Shown here: piece by piece, positions 24,925 through 33,739 of the stretch | Position numbering within the stretch: the stretch's first letter is position 1 | Layout of the letters: every line of letters starts with the position of its first letter | NCBI GenBank assembly: GCA_015057635.1 | Contig: SVEB01000120.1 | Location: 1-46,727 of the forward strand | Direction: 5' to 3' | From: Lachnospiraceae bacterium | GTDB taxonomy: Bacteria > Bacillota > Clostridia > Lachnospirales > Lachnospiraceae | Length of the DNA stretch: 46,727 nt | Notes under the pieces: model-generated | The model's database searches: none | Told to the model about the DNA's origin: nothing | The model's input: the letters and a program-made list of their open reading frames with translations, nothing else | Position numbers and translations under genes: made by a program

Positions 24925-25440
24925 ATGACAAAAGTATTGACATCTGCAGCAGCAAATAAATGGATTAAAACATTAGAGGATGAAAAGTCCTATTACTTAT
25001 CTTGTGAAGCCATTTCCAGTGTTTATACCCTGGCAGAAGGCGAGGAAGAAGAAAAACCGGAATATGATTATAAAGCAACCAGAGATGCCGTGGAAAAGAT
25101 CAATGAGACAATCCGAAAAATCCGCCATGCGGTGAATGTGTTTAATACAACAACACTTCTGCCTTCTTTAGGCATTACAATCGATGAGGCACTTGTGAAG
25201 ATGGCACAGCTGAATGCGAGAAAACAAACACTTGATATGATGAGAAAGCGTCTTCCAAAAGACAGAGTCAATTCCTTTATGAATAGAACTAAGGCAATTG
25301 TCGAATATCAGTATACCAATTATGAAATCGGGGAAGTGAATGAAGATTACAAGAGACTCAGTCAGGAAATCGTGGATATTCAGCTGGCTCTTGATATCTG
25401 CAATCAGACACAGACATTTGAAATCGAAATGGAAGAATAG
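24925..25440 (+). CDS. Coiled-coil protein, DIP1984/septicolysin-like (tentative)
   Basis: 171 residues, mainly helical and charged, with no signal peptide and no Cys/His metal motif. NETIRKIRHAVNVFNTTTLL, followed by LNARKQTLDMMRKRLPKDRV and a helical C-terminus DIQLALDICNQTQTFEIEM, resembles the small family annotated as DIP1984 or septicolysin-like. The name comes from a loose similarity, and toxin function has no support here. It has its own promoter and an AGGGAGG ribosome site. Confidence 0.6.
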   Translation: MTKVLTSAAANKWIKTLEDEKSYYLSCEAISSVYTLAEGEEEEKPEYDYKATRDAVEKINETIRKIRHAVNVFNTTTLLPSLGITIDEALVKMAQLNARKQTLDMMRKRLPKDRVNSFMNRTKAIVEYQYTNYEIGEVNEDYKRLSQEIVDIQLALDICNQTQTFEIEMEE

Positions 25441-25770
25441 AATAAGGAATTGATAGAAAACAGATTACAAGGAATCCTTCCTTGCAGTCACTGTCTGCTT
25501 CATTTATTACTGTACAAGCAGTGTTATTGTTATTGGTAAGTTTAGGGACTGGATTATTTCGTTATTTATTATTTGTTATGGTTTAAGGTTAATTTACTGA
25601 GAATAATTGTAGTTCTTCTTTGCAAAAGGATTTCAAAAGAAATACTTTTACAGAGAGAATAAAATCAAAAACAGGCAGTGGCCGCTAAAAACTTAATGAG
25701 AGTGGAAGTATCGGTTTCAGACTCTTAAAGCTATCCGAAATCTGTGGCTGTGAAGTCACAGTATTTTAAC
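25441..25770. other. Intergenic region with hairpins and an operator-like dyad, no gene
   Basis: No frame of interest. A 7-bp hairpin CAAGGAA/TTCCTTG (25468-25484) lacks a T tail. The AT-rich middle is featureless. 25680-25770 holds AGAGT/ACTCT pairing and a near-perfect palindrome CTGTGAAGTCACAG at 25748-25761, ten bases before a promoter -35 box. The TGTGA/TCACA halves recall CRP/FNR sites, but the 2-base spacer is too short for the usual spacing. Confidence 0.5.
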
Positions 25771-25799
25771 TTGTATTATTATGGAAAATACGTTATACT
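25771..25799 (+). promoter_or_regulatory. Putative sigma-A promoter of the small HTH gene
   Basis: TTGTAT, 17 bases, TATACT, followed by GGAGG at 25830-25834 and ATG at 25842. Confidence 0.7.
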
Positions 25800-25841
25800 A
25801 AAAAATATTCAAATAACCAAAGTACTTTTGGAGGTAGCTTA

Positions 25842-26132
25842 ATGGAAACAGCTTTTCCTACTGTAGATTTAAAAGCAACTGGAGCGAATATTGTACGTTT
25901 AAGAAAGCAGCAGGGACTTTCGGTAAAGGAAGTTCAGATGTATTTCGGCTTTGAACAGCCACAGGCGATTTACAAATGGCAGAGGGGCGAATGCTTGCCA
26001 TCGGTTGATAATTTATTTGCACTCAGCAGACTGCTGCATACACCAATTGATACAATCCTGGTCGGAAACGATCGGGACTTTTTTATTTTACGGAGATTTT
26101 ATTGGAATATATGCAGAGTGTATTGGTTTTAG
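25842..26132 (+). CDS. Small XRE-type helix-turn-helix protein
   Basis: 96 residues. TGANIVRLRKQQGLSVKEVQ and the recognition helix around QPQAIYKWQRGECLPSVDNL give a clear Cro/C1-type HTH (about residues 12-70), followed by LLHTPIDTILVG. The tail after residue 75, aromatic and basic, is unlike a folded domain. It is probably a DNA-binding repressor or autoregulator. Its promoter carries an operator-like dyad. About 200 bp downstream begins an ABC permease gene it might regulate; this is inference. Confidence 0.82.
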   Translation: METAFPTVDLKATGANIVRLRKQQGLSVKEVQMYFGFEQPQAIYKWQRGECLPSVDNLFALSRLLHTPIDTILVGNDRDFFILRRFYWNICRVYWF

Positions 26133-26330
26133 AAAAGAAGCAATTAGGATTTGCAGAAATGGGTACATATTACAAAAAGAATCGTAAGGGGAGATTCGTT
26201 AAAAAAGCAAACGTAATACCAATGTAAAGTCTAAAAAATAGGAATTAAGTTAAAATATGGAATATGGTGTTTGCAAATAACGGAAGAAGAGCTATTATGT
26301 AAAAAAAATAAAAAGCACAGTGGGGGACAT

Positions 26331-29300
26331 ATGAATCTAAGGCAGATTGCCCGTGCAGGCATGAAAGGGAGAAGAAAAGATGCGTTTTTACTGAATTTTG
26401 TAATTACCTTATCCTTTTTATTTATCGTTATTTCTGTTGTCTTTCACGCCAGCTCGGAGCATACAAAACAGACAGAGCGGATTAAGATATTCGGAGAATG
26501 GGATACAGCATTTTTCATGACAGGGAAGGAAATAGTTTCGGATTTAAAAGAGAATGAGGATGTAAAGTCGCTTGGGGTGAGCCGGATTCTTGGAACATCG
26601 GAGAAGTTCGGAACCGTAGGTACATTTGATGAATCGCTCCTTTCACTCGCGCATTTTTCCATGTATGAAGGCAGAATGCCGGAAAATGAAAACGAGATTG
26701 CAGTGGAGCTTGGACAGCTTAGTTATCTGGGAGATGTTAAAGTCGGTGACATGATATCGGTGGAGTTTGCAACAGAACTGATCAGCAATACGGAGGAAAA
26801 TTCAAGGAAGGAACAGTTAGGCCGTCTTTACAAGGAGTATCCGGATTATATGGAGAATTACATGAAATTTTGCAAAAATCCAGAGGATGAGAGCCTGACA
26901 GAGGAAGACCGAGAGTTATTTTATAATAATATAGGGGTTATTGATTTTGAGTACATAGAACGAGCATTTGAAATGTATGATACGATCAAATTACGGATGA
27001 TCACAAATTATTATCTGGGCGCTGTGCCGTTTGAAGAAAAACCAGACGTCGTAGAAATCATGGAAGATGGTACCCTTGTATCAAGGACAGCATATTTACA
27101 AAAAGAAATGACAATCTGCGGGATTATCAATACCTATTCAGATAAATGGGATATTGACCATAATACGATTGCAAATTCATATGTGACCGAGAGTGCGGGA
27201 GAAGGATTTATGGAGGGAGCGCTTTTTTTAACCTCTTTAGCCGATGTATCAGAAGCTGGCCAGGATTATGATGTATTCGTAAAGACTGATTCTGCATTTG
27301 CATATTCTGAGAACAAACATTCCATGGTTGAACATTCAAATAATACAGATTTAAATTCTGCCAACCCAGACTTTGTAAATGCAGGATATCATAACTCATA
27401 TGCATTTCCAACGGCAGATAAAGATTCTGAGGAGACCATCACCTATGGTGTGCTGGCAGTCATCTTTTTAGCAACCGTATTCTCTGTTTTTCAGATCTTT
27501 CTGATGCAGATGAAACGAAGGGTGAAGCGAATCACATTAATGAAAGCGATTGGTGCAACGAATGGGCAGATTGCAAAGATGCTAGCTTCCGAGTGCATGT
27601 ATCTGCTAGTGCGTGCAGTCCCAACCGGACTCGTTGGTGGGATTGGAATGTCCTATGTTCTGATATGGATTTTAAATCAGGCAAAAGAAACAAAGCTTTT
27701 GTTTCAGATTGATGCAGCACTACTTGCAAAAGGAATTTTATTAGGTCTTATGGCAGTTATCCTTGGAATGATACTTCCGATGATCAAAGCGATGCATGTA
27801 CCATTAATCGGCACGATGAATCAGCCACCAAAGCATAAGAAGAGGAAAAGAAAACAGGAATCTGAGGCGATTCCGGTACTTTCCTTTCAAAAAATCAATC
27901 GGAAACACGTTCAGTATCAGAAAGCAAAGACTGCGCTTACCTTGTCCTTATATACCATCAGCATCACGGTGCTGTTAGTAAGCATATTTTTAGCGTTTCA
28001 TTCTTTTTATTCTTACTATCAGGAAGTAGACAGAGGAGATAAGCCGGATTATGTATTGGAACTTAAGTATGGGATGCGTACCAGGATAATTCCGGAGAAG
28101 TTAGAAGAAATCACATCCATCCAGGGAGTGGAGCGGGCAGATGTTTATAAGATCGGGGAACAGGCCGGAATCTGGTATGAAGGCATTATAGAGGAACCGT
28201 TGTTTCAAACTTTTAAAGAAGTACTGCCAAATGAACTGCTGCCGGATCATTTTGGCATCAATGATTGGTACTCAGATGTGGAGGAAGAGGATACATATCG
28301 GGTGACGGAAGCGGTAAAAGGCACTGTATATGCACTGGATTCAGGAGACGAGGCGTTTTCACGCTATCAAACGGTAGCAGGCAATGGATATGTGGATACA
28401 GAAGCATTTGATGCTGGGGAAGAAGTCATTCTTTTGATGCCGATGTATCACAAGAATACAGAAGGAAACAGCAAGGAAGCCTTGGAGGCTTTCCTAAAGG
28501 ATATTACATATGGAAAATGCCTTAAGATGGCACTGGAAGGATCCGGGGAATACCTTCTTTCCTATCAGGAATCCCTAGCAGGTGAATATGCAGCAGATTA
28601 TAACATAAAGCCGGGAGAGAATATGATCATCACGGTTCCGACAGAAGGATTTACAGACGACGAACCGGATTATACATCCAAGACAAAAACGGTTAAAGTG
28701 GCAGCAATCATTTCTTATTTTCCTGAGAAAGGAATCTGGCCGTTTTCGGATACGGCAGAAGGACCGGTCGTCATAGCTTCCTATAAACTGCTTGGAAGCT
28801 TATACCTATATTCTGTATATGGTGTGGATCAAATGTCGGGGGAGGAGCTAGAGGAATTGCAGAAAAGCCTGACTCCGCACCGGTATGGCAAGACGTATTT
28901 TTATGTCTATGAAGACCAGAGTGTGGACAATCCGCTTTTAGAGGTGGCATTAAAAGGATTTGCTTATCAGAATGAAATGTATGTGACCAATTATAAAGAA
29001 GGAAATTTAGCAATGCAGCAAAAAGCAGTCAATTCGGCTCTGATCATTGGCATATCCGGCATCGCAGCCGCAGCCATCGCTCTCATTATTCTTTATAATT
29101 TATCACTCTCGAAGATGGAAGCGGAAAGCGAGCGGATCGGAATCTTACAGTCGCTTGGTGTGACCGGAAGCCAGTTTAAATTGCTTTATCTGAAAAATGG
29201 AATCGCCTGTGGGCTGTTTTCCTTAGCTGTGGCACATATCGTCTTTTTTGCAGCATTATATATCACATCTGTCACAACCATAAGCAACCTTACGTTAAAC

Positions 29301-29468
29301 GGAAGAATCCGTGATATTGCAGTTAACCAGCTGTATCGTTATCCAGTGGGACTTCATATGGGGGTATGCATTGTATTTTTTATTATTTGTGTCAGCACCT
29401 ATTATCGAAGTGTGCAGACGATCATCAACAGACAGCCGGTTGACAATATCAGAAGCCTGTCACGCTAA
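26331..29468 (+). CDS. FtsX-like ABC transporter permease
   Basis: 1045 residues from ATG 26331 (GTGGGGGA upstream); the longer frame from 26271 adds 20 polar residues without a ribosome site. Layout: an N-terminal helix (about 20-42), a large extracytoplasmic domain, three helices with the FtsX pattern (about 375-510), a cytoplasmic basic stretch, a second N-terminal-type helix (about 540-560), a second extracytoplasmic domain, and three final helices (about 900-1035). This is the MacB/BceB-like ten-helix duplicated architecture. The partner ATPase is 16 bp downstream. Such pairs act as mechanotransmission machines or lipid/peptide exporters; the substrate is not evident. Confidence 0.92.
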   Translation: MNLRQIARAGMKGRRKDAFLLNFVITLSFLFIVISVVFHASSEHTKQTERIKIFGEWDTAFFMTGKEIVSDLKENEDVKSLGVSRILGTSEKFGTVGTFDESLLSLAHFSMYEGRMPENENEIAVELGQLSYLGDVKVGDMISVEFATELISNTEENSRKEQLGRLYKEYPDYMENYMKFCKNPEDESLTEEDRELFYNNIGVIDFEYIERAFEMYDTIKLRMITNYYLGAVPFEEKPDVVEIMEDGTLVSRTAYLQKEMTICGIINTYSDKWDIDHNTIANSYVTESAGEGFMEGALFLTSLADVSEAGQDYDVFVKTDSAFAYSENKHSMVEHSNNTDLNSANPDFVNAGYHNSYAFPTADKDSEETITYGVLAVIFLATVFSVFQIFLMQMKRRVKRITLMKAIGATNGQIAKMLASECMYLLVRAVPTGLVGGIGMSYVLIWILNQAKETKLLFQIDAALLAKGILLGLMAVILGMILPMIKAMHVPLIGTMNQPPKHKKRKRKQESEAIPVLSFQKINRKHVQYQKAKTALTLSLYTISITVLLVSIFLAFHSFYSYYQEVDRGDKPDYVLELKYGMRTRIIPEKLEEITSIQGVERADVYKIGEQAGIWYEGIIEEPLFQTFKEVLPNELLPDHFGINDWYSDVEEEDTYRVTEAVKGTVYALDSGDEAFSRYQTVAGNGYVDTEAFDAGEEVILLMPMYHKNTEGNSKEALEAFLKDITYGKCLKMALEGSGEYLLSYQESLAGEYAADYNIKPGENMIITVPTEGFTDDEPDYTSKTKTVKVAAIISYFPEKGIWPFSDTAEGPVVIASYKLLGSLYLYSVYGVDQMSGEELEELQKSLTPHRYGKTYFYVYEDQSVDNPLLEVALKGFAYQNEMYVTNYKEGNLAMQQKAVNSALIIGISGIAAAAIALIILYNLSLSKMEAESERIGILQSLGVTGSQFKLLYLKNGIACGLFSLAVAHIVFFAALYITSVTTISNLTLNGRIRDIAVNQLYRYPVGLHMGVCIVFFIICVSTYYRSVQTIINRQPVDNIRSLSR

Positions 29469-29484
29469 ATTAGGGGGTAGAAAA

Positions 29485-30174
29485 ATGGGAAAGATTTTAT
29501 TAAAAGCTCAAAATCTGAAAAAGGAGTATGGCAGGGGAGAACTTGCTGTAGAGGCGTTAAAAGGCCTTGATTTTGAGATTGAGGAAGGATATTTCTATGC
29601 GATTATCGGCAAGAGCGGATCTGGAAAGTCAACACTGTTACATCTGTTAGGAGCGCTTGACAAGCCGACGTCCGGAGAACTTTTATTAGAGGGGAAAAGC
29701 GTATTTTCCATGAACGATAAGGAAATCGCTATTTTAAGAAGGAGGAGGATCGGATTTGTATTCCAGTCCTTTAACCTGCTTCCGGAACATACGGTGATGG
29801 AAAATATTCTGATGTCGCTTTATTTAGACAATAAAAAGCCGGATGAAGAGCAGTTTGGACAGATTATAAAGGCGCTTGGAATTGAAGAGAAGCTGTCTTA
29901 TTATCCGGATGAACTGTCCGGCGGACAAAGGCAGAGAGTGGCCATCGCAAGAGCACTAATCACAAAGCCTGCAATCCTGCTTGCGGATGAACCGACCGGA
30001 AACTTAGATGCTGCGTCCGGTACGGAGGTGCTTCATTTGCTAAAAGAATCGGCTAAGAAGTTCGGGCAGACGATTGTGCTGGTAACGCATGATATGGAAA
30101 TCGCGTCAAAAGCAGACCGTGTTATTCAGATTTTGGACGGAAAAATTCACGCTATTTATGATAATCCGGCATAA
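29485..30174 (+). CDS. ABC transporter ATP-binding protein (MacB/LolD type)
   Basis: 229 residues from ATG 29485 (AGGGGG upstream); a longer open frame from 29311 overlaps the permease and is rejected. Walker A GKSGSGKST, Q-loop FVFQSFNLLPEHTV, signature LSGGQRQR, Walker B ILLADEPTGNLD and H-loop THD are all intact. The E-P-T-G-N-L-D form is typical of ATPases that pair with FtsX-like permeases. It supplies ATP hydrolysis to the upstream permease. Confidence 0.95.
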   Translation: MGKILLKAQNLKKEYGRGELAVEALKGLDFEIEEGYFYAIIGKSGSGKSTLLHLLGALDKPTSGELLLEGKSVFSMNDKEIAILRRRRIGFVFQSFNLLPEHTVMENILMSLYLDNKKPDEEQFGQIIKALGIEEKLSYYPDELSGGQRQRVAIARALITKPAILLADEPTGNLDAASGTEVLHLLKESAKKFGQTIVLVTHDMEIASKADRVIQILDGKIHAIYDNPA

Positions 30175-30214
30175 GATGGTGGGAAATTATCCTTATGCAT
30201 ACAGAGAAAGACGG

Positions 30215-30243
30215 TTGCCCGAGAGGATAAAACAGGGTATAAT
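30215..30243 (+). promoter_or_regulatory. Putative promoter of the MerR-family gene
   Basis: TTGCCC, 17 bases, TATAAT, 103 bp before the start. The spacing is ordinary, not the 19-20 bases typical of MerR-activated promoters. Confidence 0.6.
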
Positions 30244-30345
30244 GCTTCTAATGTTTTCGAATGGATCGTATAAGTGAAAACGTCTTGTCTTTTGGCATGA
30301 ATGAAAGAAGTGGCAGGAAGATAAGTAAGAAAGTCAGAGGAAGTT

Positions 30346-31149
30346 ATGAGAAAATATAAAATTGGTCAACTGTCTAAAATGATGGGAGTTTCCTCTCATC
30401 TGTTAAAGCATTATGAGAAATTTGATCTGGTTATACCGGATAAATGCGATGATACAAATTATCGGTATTATGATATCTCACAGTGCGCCCGGATTATTGA
30501 ATCCAAGAAATATCGTAATATGGGATTTGGCTTGAAGGAAATCAGAGAGCTGATGAATGAAGATACGAATGAAGAGATGAAGGCGAAAGTAAGAGAACAG
30601 ATTTCATGTTTAGAGAGCGAAATTGCGAATCTGACAAAACAGAGAGATTCTGCAAAGCTTTATATGGAACAGTGCGAAGAGATTGATGGGAAACTTGGAG
30701 AATGGTATGTGGAAAAGTGTCCGGCTCTGATTTTTTTGAAACATAGCATCGGGAAAAAAATCAACGAAAAGGCGGACGGAGAAGAAGGACAGGAACAGTT
30801 TATGGAAGAACTTCCGAATGTTGTGTCTGCACTTTATATCAAGAAAGATACATTTTGGGGAAATGAGGCGGAATATTCCTGGGGGATGGCGAAGAAATGG
30901 AATGGAGCTACAGATAATTTCCCAAAACAGGAACCCTTTATTTATATCGAAGAAAGAAAAGCATTCGTTACATACTTAAAGGTAGAAGCTCCCTATATGG
31001 ATAATGGACGTCTGTTTTCGGCAATACAGGAAAAGTACGAGGAATTCCGGGATAAGATACCTTCTGATGTGATTGCCATGCGCTATAAGGATGTGCAGGA
31101 AGAAGAAAGGGAAGTGAGCTATTTTGCTATTTATATTCCAATTAACTAA
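30346..31149 (+). CDS. MerR-family regulator with GyrI-like effector domain
   Basis: 267 residues. Residues 1-72 are the winged HTH (KIGQLSKMMGVSSHLLKHYE, then NYRYYDISQCARI). A coiled-coil dimerisation helix spans about 85-118 (LESEIANLTKQRDSAK). Residues 125-267 are an effector-binding domain of the BmrR/GyrI type, ending VSYFAIYIPIN. Members bind lipophilic drugs or amphiphiles and switch transporter genes. The adjacent FtsX-type transporter is a candidate target; there is no direct evidence of this. Ribosome site AGAGGAAG. Confidence 0.9.
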   Translation: MRKYKIGQLSKMMGVSSHLLKHYEKFDLVIPDKCDDTNYRYYDISQCARIIESKKYRNMGFGLKEIRELMNEDTNEEMKAKVREQISCLESEIANLTKQRDSAKLYMEQCEEIDGKLGEWYVEKCPALIFLKHSIGKKINEKADGEEGQEQFMEELPNVVSALYIKKDTFWGNEAEYSWGMAKKWNGATDNFPKQEPFIYIEERKAFVTYLKVEAPYMDNGRLFSAIQEKYEEFRDKIPSDVIAMRYKDVQEEEREVSYFAIYIPIN

Positions 31150-31247
31150 ACTTGTGTGTTACCCTTTGGTTTTGGAGTGTAAATCCTCTTTTTATAAGGA
31201 ATAAAAGGTAAAGTGGACTATGTAAGATTAAGGAAATTTGTACAAAA

Positions 31248-31276
31248 TATACAAAAAACTAAAAATAGGTTATGAT
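31248..31276 (+). promoter_or_regulatory. Putative promoter of the flavin reductase gene
   Basis: TATACA, 17 bases, TATGAT, giving a leader of about 108 bases. Confidence 0.5.
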
Positions 31277-31308
31277 AAATACTATTTGTTTTTGTGAAAA
31301 TGGAGAGG

Positions 31309-31355
31309 TTTAAAAACATTCTTGACCTGAATGCTACGCTCGGTTTTAAACTTTT
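31309..31355 (+). promoter_or_regulatory. Leader hairpin before the flavin reductase gene
   Basis: GGTTTAAAAAC and GTTTTAAAC form an 8-9 bp bulged stem around a 22-base loop, followed by CTTTTATTG. It could be an attenuator or an mRNA-stabilising hairpin. The ribosome site GAGGAG lies further downstream. Confidence 0.4.
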
Positions 31356-31390
31356 ATTGTTAAAAAAAACACAATCGAGGAGAAATTTTA

Positions 31391-33349
31391 ATGAAAAAAG
31401 GTATGACAAGAGCGGCAGCAATTATGATGTCTGCAATTTTAGCTACATCCATGGTTGCATGCTCAAAGCAGGCTGACAAGGACAACACAAGTGTAGAAAG
31501 CGGAAGTACAAGCAATACAGGAAGCGTTTCTCTTACACCAGGTACCTATACAGCAACCGGAACTGGTAATAATGGCGAAGTAACGGTTGAAGTAACAGTA
31601 GATGAATCTAAGATCACAGAAATCAAGGTTACAGAATCGGGTGAAACACCTGGATTAGGTGATGTTGCAATGGAATCCATCATCGAAAAAGTAATCGCAA
31701 ACCAGACAATCGCAGTAGATGCTGTGACTGGCGCGACTAACAGCTCCAAGGCTGTATTGACAGCAGTTGAAGAATGTATCAAGCAGGCTGGCGGAAATAT
31801 TGAAAACTTCAAGTCAGAAATCGCAAAAACAGGTGAAGACGAAACATTAGAAACTCAGGTAGTTGTAGTAGGCGGTGGTGCTTCCGGTACAGCTGCAGCT
31901 CTTCAGGCTTCTGAAGACGGTGCTAACGTTATCTTAGTAGAAATGACAGCTTCTCCAGCTGGCCAGGGTACACAGGCAGGCGGTATGTTCGGTACGAATT
32001 CTACTGAACAGCAGGAAAAAGGCGAAGAAGTAGAAGCAAAATGGTTCTACGATCAGTTTATTGAAACAAGTAACTATACAGCAAACGGTGGTTTATTATC
32101 CAAAGTTATCAATAACTCCGGTGATACAGTTGACTGGTTAATTGAAAATGGCTGTGCGCTTACATTAGCTCATCCAGGTTCCGGTTCTTACTATGAACAC
32201 ACATATACACATCCAGCATCTACTTTACACGGCTATACAGAAGGTGGTACCCAGGCAATCACAAACTTACATGCATCTATCGTAGAAAATGGCGGTACTG
32301 TATTATACTCTACAAAAGCAAAAGAATTAATCATTAACGATGGCAAGATCGAAGGAATCATCGCAGAAAAAGAAGATGGCGGTACTTTAACAATTAAAGC
32401 AGACGCAGTTATCTTAGCAACTGGTGGTTTCGGCGGCAATGAAGAAAAAGTAGCAGAAGTATTCGGTGATGGCTTTGGTCAGAGCAGAATCTCTACAAAC
32501 ATTGGTACTGGTATTGAAATGGCGATCAGTGCAGGTGCGGATGCAAGCTATGATGATGCCATCACAATGCATTACGGTGTATCCAGAGGCGGCACAGCAT
32601 GGGGTTCTGTAATCAACTCTGCATTATTGAACCCATGGTTACATGTTGACGTAGACGGAAACCGTTTCATGAACGAAGAAGCGTTCATTCACGAACCGAT
32701 CAAATCTTCTGACGTAATCAAGTCTCTTCCAACAAGAACTGCATACGAAATTTTTGACAGCTCTTTAATTGAAATCGTAGCTACCGAAGGTGCAGCTGGT
32801 ATTACAGACTTCTATCCAGGTGAATTAACAACAAATCCTACTAAGTTCATCGAAGTAGGTCATACAATTGATACAGCAGCAAGTTCTGAAACACTTCATA
32901 CACCGACTGATTTAACAGAAACAATCAATCAGTTAATTGAAGAAGGCAAGATCATTAAAGCGGACAGCGCAGAAGAATTAGCAGAAAAATTAGGCATGAC
33001 TCATTTAACAGAAACAATTGAACGTTACAATGAATTATGTGAAGCTGGTGAAGATACTGACCACTTCAAATCTGCTAAATACCTTGATAAATTAGAAGGC
33101 ACTTTATATGCAGTTAAGATCACTCCATCTGTATTCTTAGGAACATTAGGCGGTATTGAAATCAATGACAGATGTGAAGTATTAGATGAAAACGGTAAGG
33201 CAATTTCCGGCTTATATGCAGCTGGTGCGGAAACAAACGGTGCATATGGAAACAGCTATGTATTCTTCGAAGGTGGCACATTAGGCTATGCATATGGTAC
33301 AGGCCGTATCGCTGGACAGAGCGCAGCTGCTAATGTAAATGCAGAATAA
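31391..33349 (+). CDS. Lipoprotein flavin reductase: FMN-binding domain plus FAD fumarate-reductase-like domain
   Basis: 652 residues. A lipoprotein signal with lipobox MVAC (Cys24) places it outside the membrane. An FMN-binding domain (about 48-140) carries DAVTGATNSS, where Thr116 is the expected site of covalent FMN attachment by ApbE. An FAD-dependent domain of the fumarate/urocanate reductase family follows: VVVVGGGASGTAAA (about 156), GNRFMNEEAF and a C-terminal GRIAGQ. The fumarate-binding HHTMGG and GANRLGGN motifs of flavocytochrome c read FLGTLGG and YGNSYVFFEG, so the substrate-binding His and Arg are missing. I infer reduction of another electron acceptor in anaerobic respiration. 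Codons are strongly biased (Glu GAA, Pro CCA, Leu TTA), unlike neighbours, which suggests high expression. No heme motif is present. Confidence 0.92.
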   Translation: MKKGMTRAAAIMMSAILATSMVACSKQADKDNTSVESGSTSNTGSVSLTPGTYTATGTGNNGEVTVEVTVDESKITEIKVTESGETPGLGDVAMESIIEKVIANQTIAVDAVTGATNSSKAVLTAVEECIKQAGGNIENFKSEIAKTGEDETLETQVVVVGGGASGTAAALQASEDGANVILVEMTASPAGQGTQAGGMFGTNSTEQQEKGEEVEAKWFYDQFIETSNYTANGGLLSKVINNSGDTVDWLIENGCALTLAHPGSGSYYEHTYTHPASTLHGYTEGGTQAITNLHASIVENGGTVLYSTKAKELIINDGKIEGIIAEKEDGGTLTIKADAVILATGGFGGNEEKVAEVFGDGFGQSRISTNIGTGIEMAISAGADASYDDAITMHYGVSRGGTAWGSVINSALLNPWLHVDVDGNRFMNEEAFIHEPIKSSDVIKSLPTRTAYEIFDSSLIEIVATEGAAGITDFYPGELTTNPTKFIEVGHTIDTAASSETLHTPTDLTETINQLIEEGKIIKADSAEELAEKLGMTHLTETIERYNELCEAGEDTDHFKSAKYLDKLEGTLYAVKITPSVFLGTLGGIEINDRCEVLDENGKAISGLYAAGAETNGAYGNSYVFFEGGTLGYAYGTGRIAGQSAAANVNAE

Positions 33350-33371
33350 TAGTTAAAAATACCAGGAAACT

Positions 33372-33390
33372 CCACAGAAGCATTCTGTGG
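33372..33390 (+). other. Perfect 8-bp hairpin after the flavin reductase gene
   Basis: CCACAGAA, GCA, TTCTGTGG with no T run. It may stabilise the 3' end or contribute to termination. Confidence 0.5.
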
Positions 33391-33490
33391 CAACAAGAAA
33401 AAGATTCATAAATAAAGTCATAATACTCTCTATAATTGGTTCCTTGTGAATATCATCCAGGGCATATCCATAAGGGACAACATAAAACAC

Positions 33491-33536
33491 AAAAAAGCTA
33501 TGGAAACAGAGAAATCTGTATTCCATAGCTTTTTTT
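33491..33536. terminator. Bidirectional rho-independent terminator
   Basis: A 15-bp perfect stem (33491-33505 with 33521-33535), with T's on both strands. It can end the rightward reductase transcript and the leftward tRNA-Val transcript. Confidence 0.9.
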
Positions 33537-33558
33537 ATGAAAGGATGGTTCATAATGA

Positions 33559-33632
33559 TGGGACCAATGGGGCTCGAACCCATGACCTCTCGCGTGTGAG
33601 GCGAACGCTCATCCCGGCTGAGCTATGATCCC
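33559..33632 (-). tRNA. tRNA-Val(CAC)
   Basis: On the minus strand the gene begins GGGATCATAGCTCAGC and ends in GGTCCCA. The acceptor stem pairs seven of seven (one G-T), the D arm has AGCTC..GAGC, the anticodon loop is CTCACAC (anticodon CAC, complement at 33596-33598), and the T arm carries GGTTCGAGCC. The 3' CCA is not encoded (TCA follows). Confidence 0.96.
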
Positions 33633-33645
33633 AAATCATATTTAA

Positions 33646-33673
33646 ATTATACTACAATTTTTGGAAAAATCAA
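33646..33673 (-). promoter_or_regulatory. Promoter of tRNA-Val
   Basis: On the minus strand: TTGATT, 16 bases, TATAAT, about 14 bases before the mature 5' end. Confidence 0.75.
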
Positions 33674-33699
33674 TAGGCCTACAAAGGAAAATAGAAAAA

Positions 33700-33739
33700 A
33701 ATGTAATATAAGGGGCTGATACTATTCGCTGACAGCCCC
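33700..33739 (-). terminator. Terminator of the CapA-like gene
   Basis: GGGGCTG (33712-33718) pairs with CAGCCCC (33733-33739). On the minus strand the stem is followed by a T-rich stretch. It overlaps the last codons of the gene. Confidence 0.7.

Noticed and set aside
25748..25761. CTGTGA/TCACAG dyad as a CRP/FNR site
   Set aside because: The half-sites fit, but the spacer is 2 bases instead of the usual 4-6, so only a generic operator-like dyad is claimed.
33559..33632. tRNA-Val as an integration site of a mobile element
   Set aside because: No integrase, no direct repeat of the tRNA 3' end and no foreign gene block nearby were seen.
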